A DNA stretch of 64,000 nt from Lentzea fradiae (GCF_900100955.1 NZ_FNCC01000008.1:310001-374000), one strand, 5' to 3'. Counted from the stretch's first letter, positions 1 to 8,998 are shown. Notes: a model not told the origin generated them from the letters alone. Program-made: numbers and translations.

Positions 1-661
1 GCGTCACGCCGATCACGTGGTGCCTGCCCTGCACGCTGATCGTCTCCACGCTGAACTCCGGGCCGACGAGGTACTCCTCGACCAGCACGGGACCGGTGTA
101 GCCGGTCTCGTCCAGCGCCGCTCCCCAGTCCTCGAACTCGGCCCTGTCGTGGACCAGGACGACGCCGCGGCTGCCGGAGAGCTGGGTCGGCTTCACCACC
201 ACCGGGAGGTCGAAGCCGCCGAGCAGCGCGCGGGCGGACCGCCAGTCCGGCGCGTCCGCGTACCGCACGGGGGACAGGCCGTGCTCGCCGAGCAGGCGGC
301 GCAGCGCCACCTTGTCGTTGAGCCGGTGCACGGCCTCCGCCGAGTTCACCGCGAGGCCCAGGTCCTCCGCCACCCTGGCGGCGAGACCCATGCTCTCCTC
401 CTGGCCGACGTGGTAGACGAGCTCCGCGCCGAACTCCGCCGCCGCCTCGCGCAGGACCCGTTCGTAGCCGGCGGGGTCGGCGAAGTCGGCCTCCCAGAAC
501 GCGTCGGCGAGGCGCCGCACGTCGTCCAGGTACTCCCCGGCGTGCCCGCCGAAGATCTCGGTCGCCACCTTGGGGTCCCAGACGGCGCCGACGCGGAAGC
601 CCTCGGCCTTGGCCTTCGCCAGGTACGCGCGGTAGGGCATGACCATCAGCAGGCCGGTCAT
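1..661 (-). CDS. ATP-grasp ligase, C-terminus cut by window edge
   Basis: N-terminal 220 residues of an ATP-grasp enzyme that continues beyond base 1. Visible signatures are the nucleotide-binding strand with VVVKPTQLSGSRGV, then the hinge strand VLVEEYLVGPEFSVET, both typical of the carboxylate-amine ligase group (BacD/PurK-like). Such enzymes activate a carboxylate as acyl phosphate and condense it with an amine. The start ATG (659-661) overlaps the TGA of the upstream ligase in an ATGA arrangement, so the two ligases are translationally coupled and probably act in sequence. The catalytic C-terminal metal-binding residues lie outside the window. Substrates cannot be told from sequence; the Dap genes nearby suggest an amino acid. 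Confidence 0.85.
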   Translation of the reverse strand, partial: MTGLLMVMPYRAYLAKAKAEGFRVGAVWDPKVATEIFGGHAGEYLDDVRRLADAFWEADFADPAGYERVLREAAAEFGAELVYHVGQEESMGLAARVAEDLGLAVNSAEAVHRLNDKVALRRLLGEHGLSPVRYADAPDWRSARALLGGFDLPVVVKPTQLSGSRGVVLVHDRAEFEDWGAALDETGYTGPVLVEEYLVGPEFSVETISVQGRHHVIGVT

Positions 662-1977
662 CTCGCTGCCTCCTCGGCCGGTGCGGGCGTGGTGCGGATG
701 GTGATGGCGCTCCGGACGCGTTCGGTGACCTCGTCGAGCGCGTCCGCGGTGGGGGCGTCGACGAGGAACGTGACCGAGCGGTCCTCGGAACAGGTGATCG
801 GGCCCAGCACGGCACCGCGCTCGGCGTGCACGTGCACGGCGCGCAGCGCGGCGGGGGCGTCGGCGGGCAGCGGTTCCGGCTGCTCCCACACGCCCGCCTC
901 GCCGACCCACTCGACCGGCACGCCCGGCCAGTCGACGACCACGTCCTCCAGCACGCCCTCGGGGTGTTCGAGGTAGACCTGCCGGGTGTGGCGGCGCGGC
1001 GCCGGGTAGTCGGAGTGCTCGCCGAGCGCGATGCGCAGGACCTCGGTCTCCAGCGGCCGGCCCGTGGCGAGCTCGTAGAGGGAGCACAGGCCGTCGCCGG
1101 GCGGCCTGGCCGCGATCTCCATCAGGACCGCACGGCCCTCCGCCGTCACCCGCCACTCGGCGTGGGTGATGCCGTCGCGGACGTCCAGGCGGTCGAGCAC
1201 CCGGTGGTTCGCGTCGAGCAGCAGCTCGGTCACGGCCGGGTGGTCGCTCGGCACGGTGTGCGCGAGCTCCACGAAGTGCTTGCCGTCGCGGTCGTTGGTG
1301 TCCTTGCGGGTGACCGACGCGAAGATGACCTTCCCGTGCTGCACCAGGCTTTCCACCGAGTACTCCGGGCCGGTGACCTTCTCCTCGACGAGCACCGTCT
1401 CCTGCTCCTCGTAGGCCGACAGCGCGACCCGCAGCTCCTCCGCGTCCGCCACGGTGACGACACCGGAGCTCGAGTGCCGCCCCGACGGCTTGACGACGGC
1501 GGGGAACGTCACCTCGCCGAGGTCGTCTCCCGCGAACGCCACCCGCGGGCTGAACTCCGGCAGGTACCAGCGCTGGAGGTACTTGCTGCGGCACACGCGG
1601 CTGGCGCGCAGGCCGGGACCGGGCACGCCGAGCGCGTCGGCGATCAGCCCGGTCGGCTCCACCATCGTCTCGCCGACGGCGTACGCGCCGGTGATCTCGT
1701 ACCGCCGGCGCCAGGCCAGTGCGGCGGCGACCGGTCCGGCGAGCAGCGACCCCTCGCGGCGCACGCCCCCGTCCACGAACGCGATGTCCTCGACGGTGGC
1801 GAGCGGGTGACCGGGGTCGCCGGCCACCCGCTCGGCCTCCGCGCGCCAGTTCTCGGAGGTGATCAGCAGGACGCGGAGTCCGCGTTCACGCAGTTCCGCG
1901 AGATAACGAGGAGCACGGCACACGGCCAGCAACGAGCCGGTGAGGATGAACGCTCTCGGCAGAGATGGATTCGACAT
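658..1977 (-). CDS. ATP-grasp ligase (amino-acid ligase type)
   Basis: 439-aa ATP-grasp enzyme. An N-terminal pre-ATP-grasp domain is followed by VVKPSGRHSSSGVV and the hinge VLVEEKVTGPEYSVES. A C-terminal catalytic strand reads VLMEIAARPPGDG, which supplies the Glu/Asn-type metal ligands of the fold; here Ala-Ala-Arg-Pro follows the Glu, as in L-amino-acid ligases. Start chosen at ATG 1975-1977, which has GGAG about 8 nt upstream; earlier in-frame codons have no ribosome binding site. Its stop overlaps the start of the next ligase. It is a minus-strand gene, downstream of the HTH and ornithine-cyclodeaminase-like genes. Probable role: ATP-dependent peptide or amide bond formation in a small-molecule pathway; substrate unknown. 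Confidence 0.88.
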   Translation of the reverse strand: MSNPSLPRAFILTGSLLAVCRAPRYLAELRERGLRVLLITSENWRAEAERVAGDPGHPLATVEDIAFVDGGVRREGSLLAGPVAAALAWRRRYEITGAYAVGETMVEPTGLIADALGVPGPGLRASRVCRSKYLQRWYLPEFSPRVAFAGDDLGEVTFPAVVKPSGRHSSSGVVTVADAEELRVALSAYEEQETVLVEEKVTGPEYSVESLVQHGKVIFASVTRKDTNDRDGKHFVELAHTVPSDHPAVTELLLDANHRVLDRLDVRDGITHAEWRVTAEGRAVLMEIAARPPGDGLCSLYELATGRPLETEVLRIALGEHSDYPAPRRHTRQVYLEHPEGVLEDVVVDWPGVPVEWVGEAGVWEQPEPLPADAPAALRAVHVHAERGAVLGPITCSEDRSVTFLVDAPTADALDEVTERVRSAITIRTTPAPAEEAAR

Positions 1978-2177
1978 GGCGGCGGCTCCAAGGAAGGTAA
2001 AACTGAATGCTGTTGCCTCCGTAGCGGTCGGAAAACGCCGGAGGAAGTAATTCGAAGAGGCTGTGGCCCGTGTGGGCAAAGCTGTGCCCCGAGAACAGCG
2101 TGACATCTCGGTGTGTGCTGGTCAACCCCGGTCCCGAGATTTGTTGAGTTGTATTTTCAGGCGCTTTTTCCGGACAT

Positions 2178-2216
2178 GCGAACAGGGGTCCTCCCAAGGG
2201 GAAGGACCCTGTTCGC
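2178..2216. terminator. Hairpin downstream of HTH gene
   Basis: Inverted repeat with about 14-bp arms (GCGAACAGGG plus GTCCT, one bulged G) around an 11-nt loop, ending 9 nt from the stop of the BldC-like gene. On the plus strand it is followed by GTTTTT, but no plus-strand gene precedes it. On the minus strand, where the genes are, there is no U-tract. It may attenuate transcription between the HTH gene and the two ligases. Confidence 0.5.
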
Positions 2217-2225
2217 GGGCGTTTT

Positions 2226-2420
2226 TCACTTGATTGTTCTCGCCGAGTTCTCGCGGAGGATATCCCGCAGCTCGTCGAGGCTGTACTCGGCTTTTCCGCG
2301 GCTGCCGTACCGGGTGAGCTTTCCGCGGCTGGCCCATTTCCGGATGGTGGCGGCCGAGACGCCGGCGGCGAGGGCCGCGAGGTCCGTGGGCACGGTCCGG
2401 CCGCGGGTGTGCTGCTTCAT
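2226..2420 (-). CDS. Small MerR/BldC-type helix-turn-helix protein
   Basis: 64-aa protein that is essentially one DNA-binding domain: VPTDLAALAAGVSAATIRKW is a MerR/excisionase-like winged helix, followed by a basic wing (RGKLTRYGSRGK) and SLDELRDIL. Size and layout resemble BldC-like or phage excisionase-like regulators of actinomycetes, but it is not BldC itself as far as I can tell. Start ATG 2418-2420 overlaps the stop of the upstream 217-aa gene (ATGA), so the pair is coupled. Likely a transcription factor acting with its partner or on this cluster. Confidence 0.75.
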   Translation of the reverse strand: MKQHTRGRTVPTDLAALAAGVSAATIRKWASRGKLTRYGSRGKAEYSLDELRDILRENSARTIK

Positions 2421-3070
2421 GCCGGTGTTCCGTGTGCCGAGCGCTGGACGGCGTCGTCGGACTCCTCCAGCAGCAGCCACTGGCTGGCCGACAGGTGGTG
2501 GCCCGCGCCGCAGGACGCGCTGTGCGCACCGGTCTCGCCCGCCACGCCGATCGCCGCGTACACGGTCATGCCGCAGCCGGCCTCGCCGCACGGGCCGAGG
2601 TCCAGGCGCTCGCTCATCGACGGGTCCAGCACCGCCCGCGCCGCGTCGGCCAGGTCGGTGATCTCCTCGGCGAAGTCCTGCGCGACCTCCTGGCGCAGGA
2701 TCCAGTCGAGGTTGCGGTACAGGAACGTCGACAGGACGTGCACGCGCCGCGACGGCGGCCTGGCCGTGCCGGTCTCCTCGATGACGAGCGACGACCACGA
2801 GGCCAGCACACCGAGGATGCTGCTGCGCACCGACACGGCGGTGAGGTTCAGGCTCATGGCACCGGGCACGCGCGTGTTCTTGATCTGCACGACCTCCGGC
2901 CGGCGACCGGGTGTGAGGGACTGCGCGCACTGTTCGTGGAGTCCGGGCAGGGCCCGCAGCTCGTCGCGCAGGGCCTGCCGGCACTGGTCGCAGCTACGGG
3001 AGTCCGCAACCGCGCTCGCGGTGCAGGAGGGGACGACGCGCAACTCGCAGTGGCTCTGGGACACGGACAT
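2417..3070 (-). CDS. Hypothetical protein coupled to HTH partner
   Basis: 217 aa, not assigned to a family I can name. The N-terminal third has a CDQC pair near residue 28 and further cysteines upstream (HCEL, PSCTA), suggesting a small zinc or redox site. The middle is helical (SILGVLASWSSLVIEE; SRRVHVLSTFLYRNLDWIL), and the C-terminus has CGEAGCG and SCGAGHHLS, a second possible Cys/His metal site. Strong AGGAG ribosome binding site 5 nt before ATG 3070. Pairing of such a protein with a tiny MerR-like HTH recurs in actinomycetes, so I infer that it senses something and works with the coupled HTH protein. Function unknown. Confidence 0.7.
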   Translation of the reverse strand: MSVSQSHCELRVVPSCTASAVADSRSCDQCRQALRDELRALPGLHEQCAQSLTPGRRPEVVQIKNTRVPGAMSLNLTAVSVRSSILGVLASWSSLVIEETGTARPPSRRVHVLSTFLYRNLDWILRQEVAQDFAEEITDLADAARAVLDPSMSERLDLGPCGEAGCGMTVYAAIGVAGETGAHSASCGAGHHLSASQWLLLEESDDAVQRSAHGTPA

Positions 3071-3120
3071 TGTCGCTCCTAAGGTGTGTGGCCGGGTGCC
3101 GTACGTGCCAGGTGGTGGGT

Positions 3121-3999
3121 TCAGTGCGGTGCCACGGTGCCGAGCCCGGCCGCCGCGGCGGCGTGGTGGATGCGGCCCGCGAGAACGGGATCGAGCTCCG
3201 CCCCTCCGCCGACGAGCTCGACGAGCAGGACGTGGTTGTGGTCGGTGCGGCCGGGGTGGTCGCCCGCCAGCACCCGTCCCAGGTCGGCGACGACCTCGGG
3301 CGACCTGTGCCCGCGACCGCGCTGCCTGCCGGGACGGATCGCGGAGAACGTCCTGTCGCTGCCGGCGAGACCTTCCCGGTCGTCGACGTAGACCGCGTGC
3401 ACGTTCTCGAGCAGGGCGGCCGGCAGGTCGACACCGGTGGTGTTGACGAGCACCGCGCCCTTGGCCAGCCGCGGCGTCCCGAGCGGGGCGGGCCCGGCGA
3501 GGACGACGAGGTTGGCGCCGAACACCGCGTCGGCGGGGGAGTCCACGAGGGACAGCCCGATGCCGTCGCGGTCGAGCTGGTCGAGCACCGCCTGGCTCGG
3601 CGGCAGGTTCCCCACGACGGCCACCGCCACGTGGCTGATGTTGGGAACGTGGGTGCGCAGGATCGCGAGCTGCAGCTCCAGCGCGAGCCCGGAGCCGATG
3701 ACCGAGGCGGTCACGACGCCGGGGGACAGCAGGTGCCTGCTCGCCAGTGCGGTGAGCACCGCGAGCCGGTAGTCCCGCAGGCCGGCCGCGGACATGCAGC
3801 AGCGCTGCCCGTCCTCGGCCGACTCGAACACGGCCGTGTCGTCACCGGGGGTGCCGACCCTGCCCGTCGCGTGGTCCAGCCAGTCCTCACGACCGGAGGA
3901 GCGTGCGATCAACGCCGTCGCCACCGCCTGCACCACGTCGGCGTCGTCGACCACGCGTCGAAGATCGCCGTTGCTGAGCCGGAGCGTGGGAACGTTCAT
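3121..3999 (-). CDS. Ornithine cyclodeaminase/SbnB-like dehydrogenase
   Basis: 292 aa, mu-crystallin/ornithine cyclodeaminase fold. A Rossmann segment starts at ASVIGSGLALELQLAIL (about residue 107), with VAVVGNL and VVLAGPAP typical of the NAD-binding half; C-terminal VVADLGRVLAGDHPGR resembles the conserved tail of the family. In siderophore and peptide clusters (SbnB, VioK, ZmaV) this family oxidises N-(1-amino-1-carboxyl-2-ethyl)glutamate to 2,3-diaminopropionate and 2-oxoglutarate. The CysK/SbnA-like gene at 9806 would supply its substrate. Start ATG 3997-3999; upstream alternatives lack support. It is slightly short for the family and the usual Gly-x-Gly-x-Gln-Ala is Gly-Ser-Gly-Leu-Ala, so plain ornithine cyclodeaminase activity is doubtful. 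SbnB-type role is inferred from context. Confidence 0.72.
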   Translation of the reverse strand: MNVPTLRLSNGDLRRVVDDADVVQAVATALIARSSGREDWLDHATGRVGTPGDDTAVFESAEDGQRCCMSAAGLRDYRLAVLTALASRHLLSPGVVTASVIGSGLALELQLAILRTHVPNISHVAVAVVGNLPPSQAVLDQLDRDGIGLSLVDSPADAVFGANLVVLAGPAPLGTPRLAKGAVLVNTTGVDLPAALLENVHAVYVDDREGLAGSDRTFSAIRPGRQRGRGHRSPEVVADLGRVLAGDHPGRTDHNHVLLVELVGGGAELDPVLAGRIHHAAAAAGLGTVAPH

Positions 4000-4193
4000 C
4001 GCCGGTCCCTCCAAGGTGCGTTCGTTCCAGGTGAACGGGACGAACACTGACCGGCCGGACTGTCGATGTCCTTTCGACGCGCTATCGGACGGCCCAGCAC
4101 GGGCCCATGGTGAACGGATCGAGAACGGATGGAGCCGGCCGCTGAACTGGTGTCAGCCAGGGGGAACACCCCCGACAGACCGGGAGGTACACC

Positions 4194-4397
4194 ATGTTCA
4201 CCAGCCGCAAGCCCGCCGCCGCCACGCTGGTCTCGCTCGCCTTCGCCGCCCTCGCGTTCCTCGGGCTCTCCGCCGGCACCGCCTCGGCGGACACGGCTTC
4301 CCCGGCGCCGGTCGTGGCGCTGGGCCCCGGCGACTGCCCGCAGGACACCCACTGGAGCGCCGACCTGCTGACGTGCGTCGAGGACACCCACTGGTGA
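4194..4397 (+). CDS. Secreted 67-aa peptide with duplicated CxxDTHW motif
   Basis: Residues 1-32 are a clear Sec signal peptide: basic FTSRK, a hydrophobic core, and cleavage after TASA. The mature part is about 34 aa, rich in Pro/Ala at first, then CPQDTHW, seven residues later CVEDTHW, and stop. The two copies share the 13-nt string GGACACCCACTGG, so this is a recent internal duplication. GGGAGGTACACC gives a good ribosome binding site before ATG 4194. It stands alone between the divergent OCD-like gene and the convergent SARP gene. Two Cys could form one disulfide, and the His/Trp/Asp repeats suggest metal or ligand binding. A secreted peptide precursor is possible, but no maturation enzyme is evident. 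Function unknown. Confidence 0.75.
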   Translation: MFTSRKPAAATLVSLAFAALAFLGLSAGTASADTASPAPVVALGPGDCPQDTHWSADLLTCVEDTHW

Positions 4398-4502
4398 GCA
4401 GGCGGACCCGGCTCGACGACGACATCACCGGCGCGCCACGGGAAGGTGCAGCAGATGGGGGAGCGCGTCGGTGCGGAACGGCCGGGACACCCGGCCGTGC
4501 GG

Positions 4503-7500
4503 TCAGGACCCGGTTTCCAGGTACCCGCCCACCTGCACGGTGGACTCCAGTGCGGAGCGGGCGATCTCGATCTCCGCGAGCAGCTGCGCGGACTCCTTCG
4601 ACTCCAGCGGGGCGAGCAGCTCCGCGGCCCGTCCGACGGCCGTGAGCGCCTGCTGCCCGTCCTCGGCGGCCTCCGACAGCGCGAGCAGCGTCTTCGCCTG
4701 CCACAGCGCGGAGCCCAGCTCCTCGAACAGCAGCCGCGCGCGTTCGAGGTGCGTGGTGCCCGCCCCTCCGCCGCCGCTGCGGGCCAGGTCGATCTGGCCC
4801 AGCGCGTAGAGGGCCTTCGCCTCGATCAGCCGCTCACCCACCTTGCGGGCCAGGTCCAGCGCGTGCACCAGGGTCGTCTCGGCGTTGTCGAGGCGGCCTT
4901 CCTTGTGCCGCACCACTCCCAGGCTGTAGAGCGCGTACGTCTCGCCGATGCGGTCGCCGGTGTCGCGCACGATCTGCAGGACGCGGTGCAGCGACCTGCG
5001 CGCCTGGTCGATCTGGCCGGTGGCGACGTACAGCTCGGCCACGCGGTGCTCCACCTGCGCCTCGACCCGCAGGCACTTGGTCTCGCGCGAGATGCGCACG
5101 GCCTCGTCGAGCAGCTCGCGGGCGGTGGCCGTGCTGCCCTCCTCCAGGTGGTGCTTGGCGAGGCTGCGCAGGATGTGGGCCTCGCCGATGCGGTCGCCGG
5201 CCTTGCGCATGGTCACGAGCGCTTCCGCGTACTTGTCGAGCATCAGCTGCACGTTGCCGCGCAGGCCGTCCACGTGGGCGTCGTTGCGCAGCACAAGCGC
5301 CTGACCGTGCTCGTCGCCCTCCTCGCGGAACCCGTCGAGCGCCTCGCGGAAGTACCGCGCCGCCTCACCGAGACGGGTCTGGAACATGTGCAGCGTGCCG
5401 AGCGAGTACCGCATCGCCGCGATGCCGGTCCGGTTGTCCGCGCGTTCGGCGGCGGTCATCGCGATCTGCGCGCACTCCATCCAGTCGTCGAAGTAGCCCT
5501 TGGACTCGAAGAGCGTGACCGAGGTGAGCGCGAGGTCCCAGCACAGCTCGTCGAGGCCCGCCTGCGCCGCCTGGCGGACGGCGGCCACGAGCGACCGCCG
5601 CTCGCTGTCCAGCCAGTCGATCGGGTTCGACGTGATGCCGACCTTCGCCCAGGTCGCGTCCGGCCAGCGCGGCGCGTCCCCGTGCAGGATCGTGAAGTCG
5701 CCGCCGTACTCGCGGCGGTGCGCCTCCTCGGCGAGCGCGAGCCACGCGCCCAGCAGCCGGGCCAGCGCCTCCGTGCGTTCCTCCGCCGTCGTCGACTCGG
5801 CGAGCTTCTCGCTGGCGTAGATCTGGATCAGGTCGTGGAAGCGGTAGCGGGTCGTCGTCGTGTCGGCGTACTCGACCGTGTCGACGAGCTGCGCGTCCAC
5901 GAGGCTTTCGAGGATGTCCTCGGCGTCGAAGATGTCGATGTCGAGCAGCGCCGCGGCCGTCCACGACGGGAACTCCGGGGCGCGGATCAGCGAGAACAGC
6001 TGGAACAGCCGCTGCGCGTCCTGGTCGAGCGCCTTGTAGGTCAGGCCGATGTTGGTGCGCAGCCCCAGCCCGTGGTGCTCGAACTCGTCGAGCCGGCGCG
6101 CCTCGTCGCGCAGCCGCCGGACGAGCCCGTCGATGCGCAGGTGCGGGCGCGACGCGAGCCGCGCGCCCGCGATGCGCAGCGCGAGCGGCAGACCGCCGCA
6201 GAACCGGATCAGCTCGACGGACGCCTCCGGCTCGGTGGCCACGCGTTCGTGGCCGATGATCCGCGCGAGCAGCTCCGTGGACTGGTCCACGTCGAAGACG
6301 TCCACGTCGAACCACTGCGCGCCCGGCAGCCCGGACAGCCGCACGCGGCTCGTCGTGATCACGGCGCACGACGCGCTGCCCGGCAGCAGCGGGAGCACCT
6401 GGGCCTCGCTCGTCACGTCGTCGAGCACCAGCAGCAGCCGCTTGCCCGACACCCGGCTGCGGTAGAGCTCCACCCGTTCCTCGAGGTCGCTCGGCACCGC
6501 CGTGCCGGGAACGCCCAGCGACCGCAGGAACCGGGCGAGCAGCCGCGCGGTCGTCTCGTCGCCGCTGTGGGTCCGCAGGTCCGCGTAGAGATGGCCGTCG
6601 GGGAACCGGTCGGCGACCTCGTGCGCCACCCGCACGGCGACGCTCGACTTGCCGACGCCGCCCTTGCCGGAGATGGCCATGATCGGCACCGCGTACCGGG
6701 TCTGCGAGGGGTCGGACTCGAGTCCCGCGCGCAGCACCGAGATCAGCTCGTCACGGCCGGTGAAGTCGGTGATGCTCGCCGGCAGCTGGCGGGGGATCGT
6801 CATCGGAGCCTCGGCGGCGGGCGCGTGCTGCGCCGCCGGGCCGGAGGCCGTCTTCTTCTTCGGCGCGGCCGGTGCGTTCAGCGACGGGTCGCGGTTCAGG
6901 ATGGCGCGTTCGAGGTCCTGCAGCTCCTGGCCGGGCTCGATGCCGATCTCCTCGATCAGCACGGCGCGGGCGGCGCGGCCGACCTCCAGGGCGTCGGCCT
7001 GTCTGCCCGCCCGGTAGAGGGCGAGCATGAGGAAGCCGTGCAGGCGCTCGCGCAACGGGTTGTCGTCGAGCAGGGTCCGCAGCTCCCCGCAGAGCTCCTC
7101 GTGCTTGCCGAGCGCGAGGTCGAGCCGGATGCGCTCCTCGACGGCGGCCAGGCGCTGGTCGTCGAGCGGCAGGGCGGCGCGCTGGACGACCTCGCTGGAG
7201 ATACCGGACAAAGCGGAACCGCGCCACAGCCCGAGCGCCTCGGACAGCGTGGCGGCCGCCTCTTCGAGCCTGCCGGAATCGCTTTCCTGGCGTGCCCGCG
7301 AGACGAGTGCGCCGAACTGCAGGATGTCCAGCTCGCTTTCGGCGATCTCGAGGATGTAACCGGGTGGCCGGGTGCGGATCGCGTCCGGGGCACCCGCGTC
7401 GCCGAACACCTTGCGCAGTGCCGAGATGCAGATCTGAATCTGGCCTCGCGCGGTCGACGGGGGAGAGCTGTTCCACACGGCGTCGATGAGCTGGTCCACC

Positions 7501-7619
7501 GGCACCACCCGGTTGGCTCTCAGCGCGAGCATGGTCAGCACGACACGTTGTCGAGGACCTCCCAGGTCAAGCGATCGCTGGTCGCTGATCAGCTCGACCG
7601 GCCCCAGAAGTCTCAGCAT
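4503..7619 (-). CDS. AfsR/SARP-type transcriptional activator (SARP-NB-ARC-TPR)
   Basis: 1038-aa regulator. Residues about 1-90 form an OmpR-like winged helix (LRLLGPVEL at the start, IQICISALRKVFGD), followed by the bacterial transcriptional activation domain to about 245. A linker leads to NB-ARC with Walker A GKGGVGKSS (about 315), Walker B LLLVLDDV, and GLPLALRIAG. C-terminal TPR repeats run from about 650 to 1000 (FREALDGF, YALGQIDLA and similar). This is the layout of AfsR, a cluster-situated or global activator of secondary metabolism. ATG 7617-7619 begins right at LRLLGPVEL. It is divergent from the MFS gene at 7775 with a 155-bp shared control region, suggesting it activates this cluster. 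Confidence 0.9.
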   Translation of the reverse strand: MLRLLGPVELISDQRSLDLGGPRQRVVLTMLALRANRVVPVDQLIDAVWNSSPPSTARGQIQICISALRKVFGDAGAPDAIRTRPPGYILEIAESELDILQFGALVSRARQESDSGRLEEAAATLSEALGLWRGSALSGISSEVVQRAALPLDDQRLAAVEERIRLDLALGKHEELCGELRTLLDDNPLRERLHGFLMLALYRAGRQADALEVGRAARAVLIEEIGIEPGQELQDLERAILNRDPSLNAPAAPKKKTASGPAAQHAPAAEAPMTIPRQLPASITDFTGRDELISVLRAGLESDPSQTRYAVPIMAISGKGGVGKSSVAVRVAHEVADRFPDGHLYADLRTHSGDETTARLLARFLRSLGVPGTAVPSDLEERVELYRSRVSGKRLLLVLDDVTSEAQVLPLLPGSASCAVITTSRVRLSGLPGAQWFDVDVFDVDQSTELLARIIGHERVATEPEASVELIRFCGGLPLALRIAGARLASRPHLRIDGLVRRLRDEARRLDEFEHHGLGLRTNIGLTYKALDQDAQRLFQLFSLIRAPEFPSWTAAALLDIDIFDAEDILESLVDAQLVDTVEYADTTTTRYRFHDLIQIYASEKLAESTTAEERTEALARLLGAWLALAEEAHRREYGGDFTILHGDAPRWPDATWAKVGITSNPIDWLDSERRSLVAAVRQAAQAGLDELCWDLALTSVTLFESKGYFDDWMECAQIAMTAAERADNRTGIAAMRYSLGTLHMFQTRLGEAARYFREALDGFREEGDEHGQALVLRNDAHVDGLRGNVQLMLDKYAEALVTMRKAGDRIGEAHILRSLAKHHLEEGSTATARELLDEAVRISRETKCLRVEAQVEHRVAELYVATGQIDQARRSLHRVLQIVRDTGDRIGETYALYSLGVVRHKEGRLDNAETTLVHALDLARKVGERLIEAKALYALGQIDLARSGGGGAGTTHLERARLLFEELGSALWQAKTLLALSEAAEDGQQALTAVGRAAELLAPLESKESAQLLAEIEIARSALESTVQVGGYLETGS

Positions 7620-7747
7620 CGCCGATCCGCCCCTCAGTCCCACGGCTCGCTTGTTCGCGCTGTCGATGGACCGGCTTCGTGTTCGCTCAGTAATCTTCTG
7701 ATCACCATTCGCTACTGGTGCTGACCGGTCGTATCAAGACAGATGAT

Positions 7748-7757
7748 GTCACGTGAC
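7748..7757. promoter_or_regulatory. 10-bp palindrome in divergent promoter region
   Basis: GTCACGTGAC is a perfect palindrome 17 nt before the GTG start of the MFS gene and 128 nt before the SARP gene. Its place in the divergent control region makes it a candidate operator, but E-box-like palindromes occur by chance in GC-rich DNA. Confidence 0.3.
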
Positions 7758-7774
7758 GAGGAAAAAGGTGCGCG

Positions 7775-8998
7775 GTGCTGAAAAAAATGTTCCCATCTGC
7801 CGGTCCGTCCCAAGGGCTGGCGATTGCGCAGTTAACCAATGCGATCGGTGATGGTGCCTATTACGTTTGCTCGGTACTGTTTTTCACTCGGATAGTCGGC
7901 TTGACGCCGACGCAGGTCGGCCTCGGGTTGACCGCGGGCTGGGCGCTGGGCACCTTCGCCAGCGTTCCGCTGGGACATCTGGCTGACCGGCGCGGACCCC
8001 GGGGTGTGGCCGTGCTGCTCGCGGTGGCCACTGCCGTCGCCGTCGCCGCCTTCGCCCTGATCAGGTCTTTTCCCGCGTTTCTCGTCGTGGCCTGCGTCTA
8101 TACGATTTGTCAATGCGGGTTGGTCGCCGCCAGGCAGGCATTGCTCGCGGGAGTAGTGGACGCGGCCGGGCGGACCAAAGCACGTGCGTACATGCAGTCG
8201 ACCGCGAACGCGGGAATCGCGATCGGGGCGGCGGTCGGGGGTATCGCGCTGCAGATCGACACCGAGGCCGCGTACATGGCGGCGTTCGGTCTGGACGCCC
8301 TCACGTTCCTCGCGGCGGCCCTCGTGCTGCGGCGGCTGCCGCACGTGCCCGGCGTTCCCCGCGCCGAGAAGGGCGAGCCCGCGCTGGTCGTGCTGCGCGA
8401 CCGCCCGTACGCCGTGCTGACCGCGCTCAACTCCCTGCTGATGCTCTACATGCCGCTGCTGAGCGTCGTGCTGCCGCTGTGGGTGGTCGGGCACACCGGC
8501 GCGCCGCGCTGGATGGTGTCCGCGCTGATGGTGATCAACACCGTGTCGGTCGTGCTGTTCCAGGTGTCGATCGCCGGCAAGGTCCGCGACCTGACCAGCG
8601 CCGTCCGCATCGTCCGCCTCGCGGGGCTGCTGCTGCTCGTGTCCTGCGTGGTGTTCGCGTTCTCCTCCGGTGACAAGGCCGCGTGGGTCGCCGCCGCCGT
8701 GCTGGTCGCCGGGGCCGTGCTGCAGGTCGCGGGCGAGATGATGCTCGCGTCGGGCTACTGGGAGATCAGCTTCGGGCTCGCGGTGGAGGGCAAGCAGGGG
8801 CAGTACCAGGGGTTCTTCGGCAGCGGCATCGCCGTCGCGAGGATGCTCGGCCCGCTCGCGCTCACCGCGCTGGTGATCGACGGCGGCGTCACGGGCTGGC
8901 TGGTGCTCGGCGCGGTGTTCATGGCGGCCTCCCTCGCCACCGGTCCCGCTGTCGCGTGGGCGAGGCGCACCCGCCCCGTACCCGACCCCGTCGCCTGA
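7775..8998 (+). CDS. MFS transporter
   Basis: 407-aa major facilitator with about 12 membrane segments. The loop 2-3 motif GHLADRRGPRG (about residue 68) is the classic MFS signature. The N-terminal half includes segments around YYVCSVLFFT and LGTFASVPL, and a second half starts near YAVLTALNSLLM. It most resembles drug/metabolite exporters of actinomycete clusters, such as the DHA1/MFS_1 group. GTG 7775 is used, with ATG 7787 as an alternative. It is divergent from the SARP activator and precedes the serine acetyltransferase. Likely exports the cluster product or gives self-resistance. Confidence 0.88.
   Translation: MLKKMFPSAGPSQGLAIAQLTNAIGDGAYYVCSVLFFTRIVGLTPTQVGLGLTAGWALGTFASVPLGHLADRRGPRGVAVLLAVATAVAVAAFALIRSFPAFLVVACVYTICQCGLVAARQALLAGVVDAAGRTKARAYMQSTANAGIAIGAAVGGIALQIDTEAAYMAAFGLDALTFLAAALVLRRLPHVPGVPRAEKGEPALVVLRDRPYAVLTALNSLLMLYMPLLSVVLPLWVVGHTGAPRWMVSALMVINTVSVVLFQVSIAGKVRDLTSAVRIVRLAGLLLLVSCVVFAFSSGDKAAWVAAAVLVAGAVLQVAGEMMLASGYWEISFGLAVEGKQGQYQGFFGSGIAVARMLGPLALTALVIDGGVTGWLVLGAVFMAASLATGPAVAWARRTRPVPDPVA

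Noticed and set aside
4446-7724. Long plus-strand frame opposite the SARP gene
   Set aside because: Over 1000 codons, but it is the antisense of a clear AfsR-type protein; composition is Arg/Val/Gln-rich with no domain.
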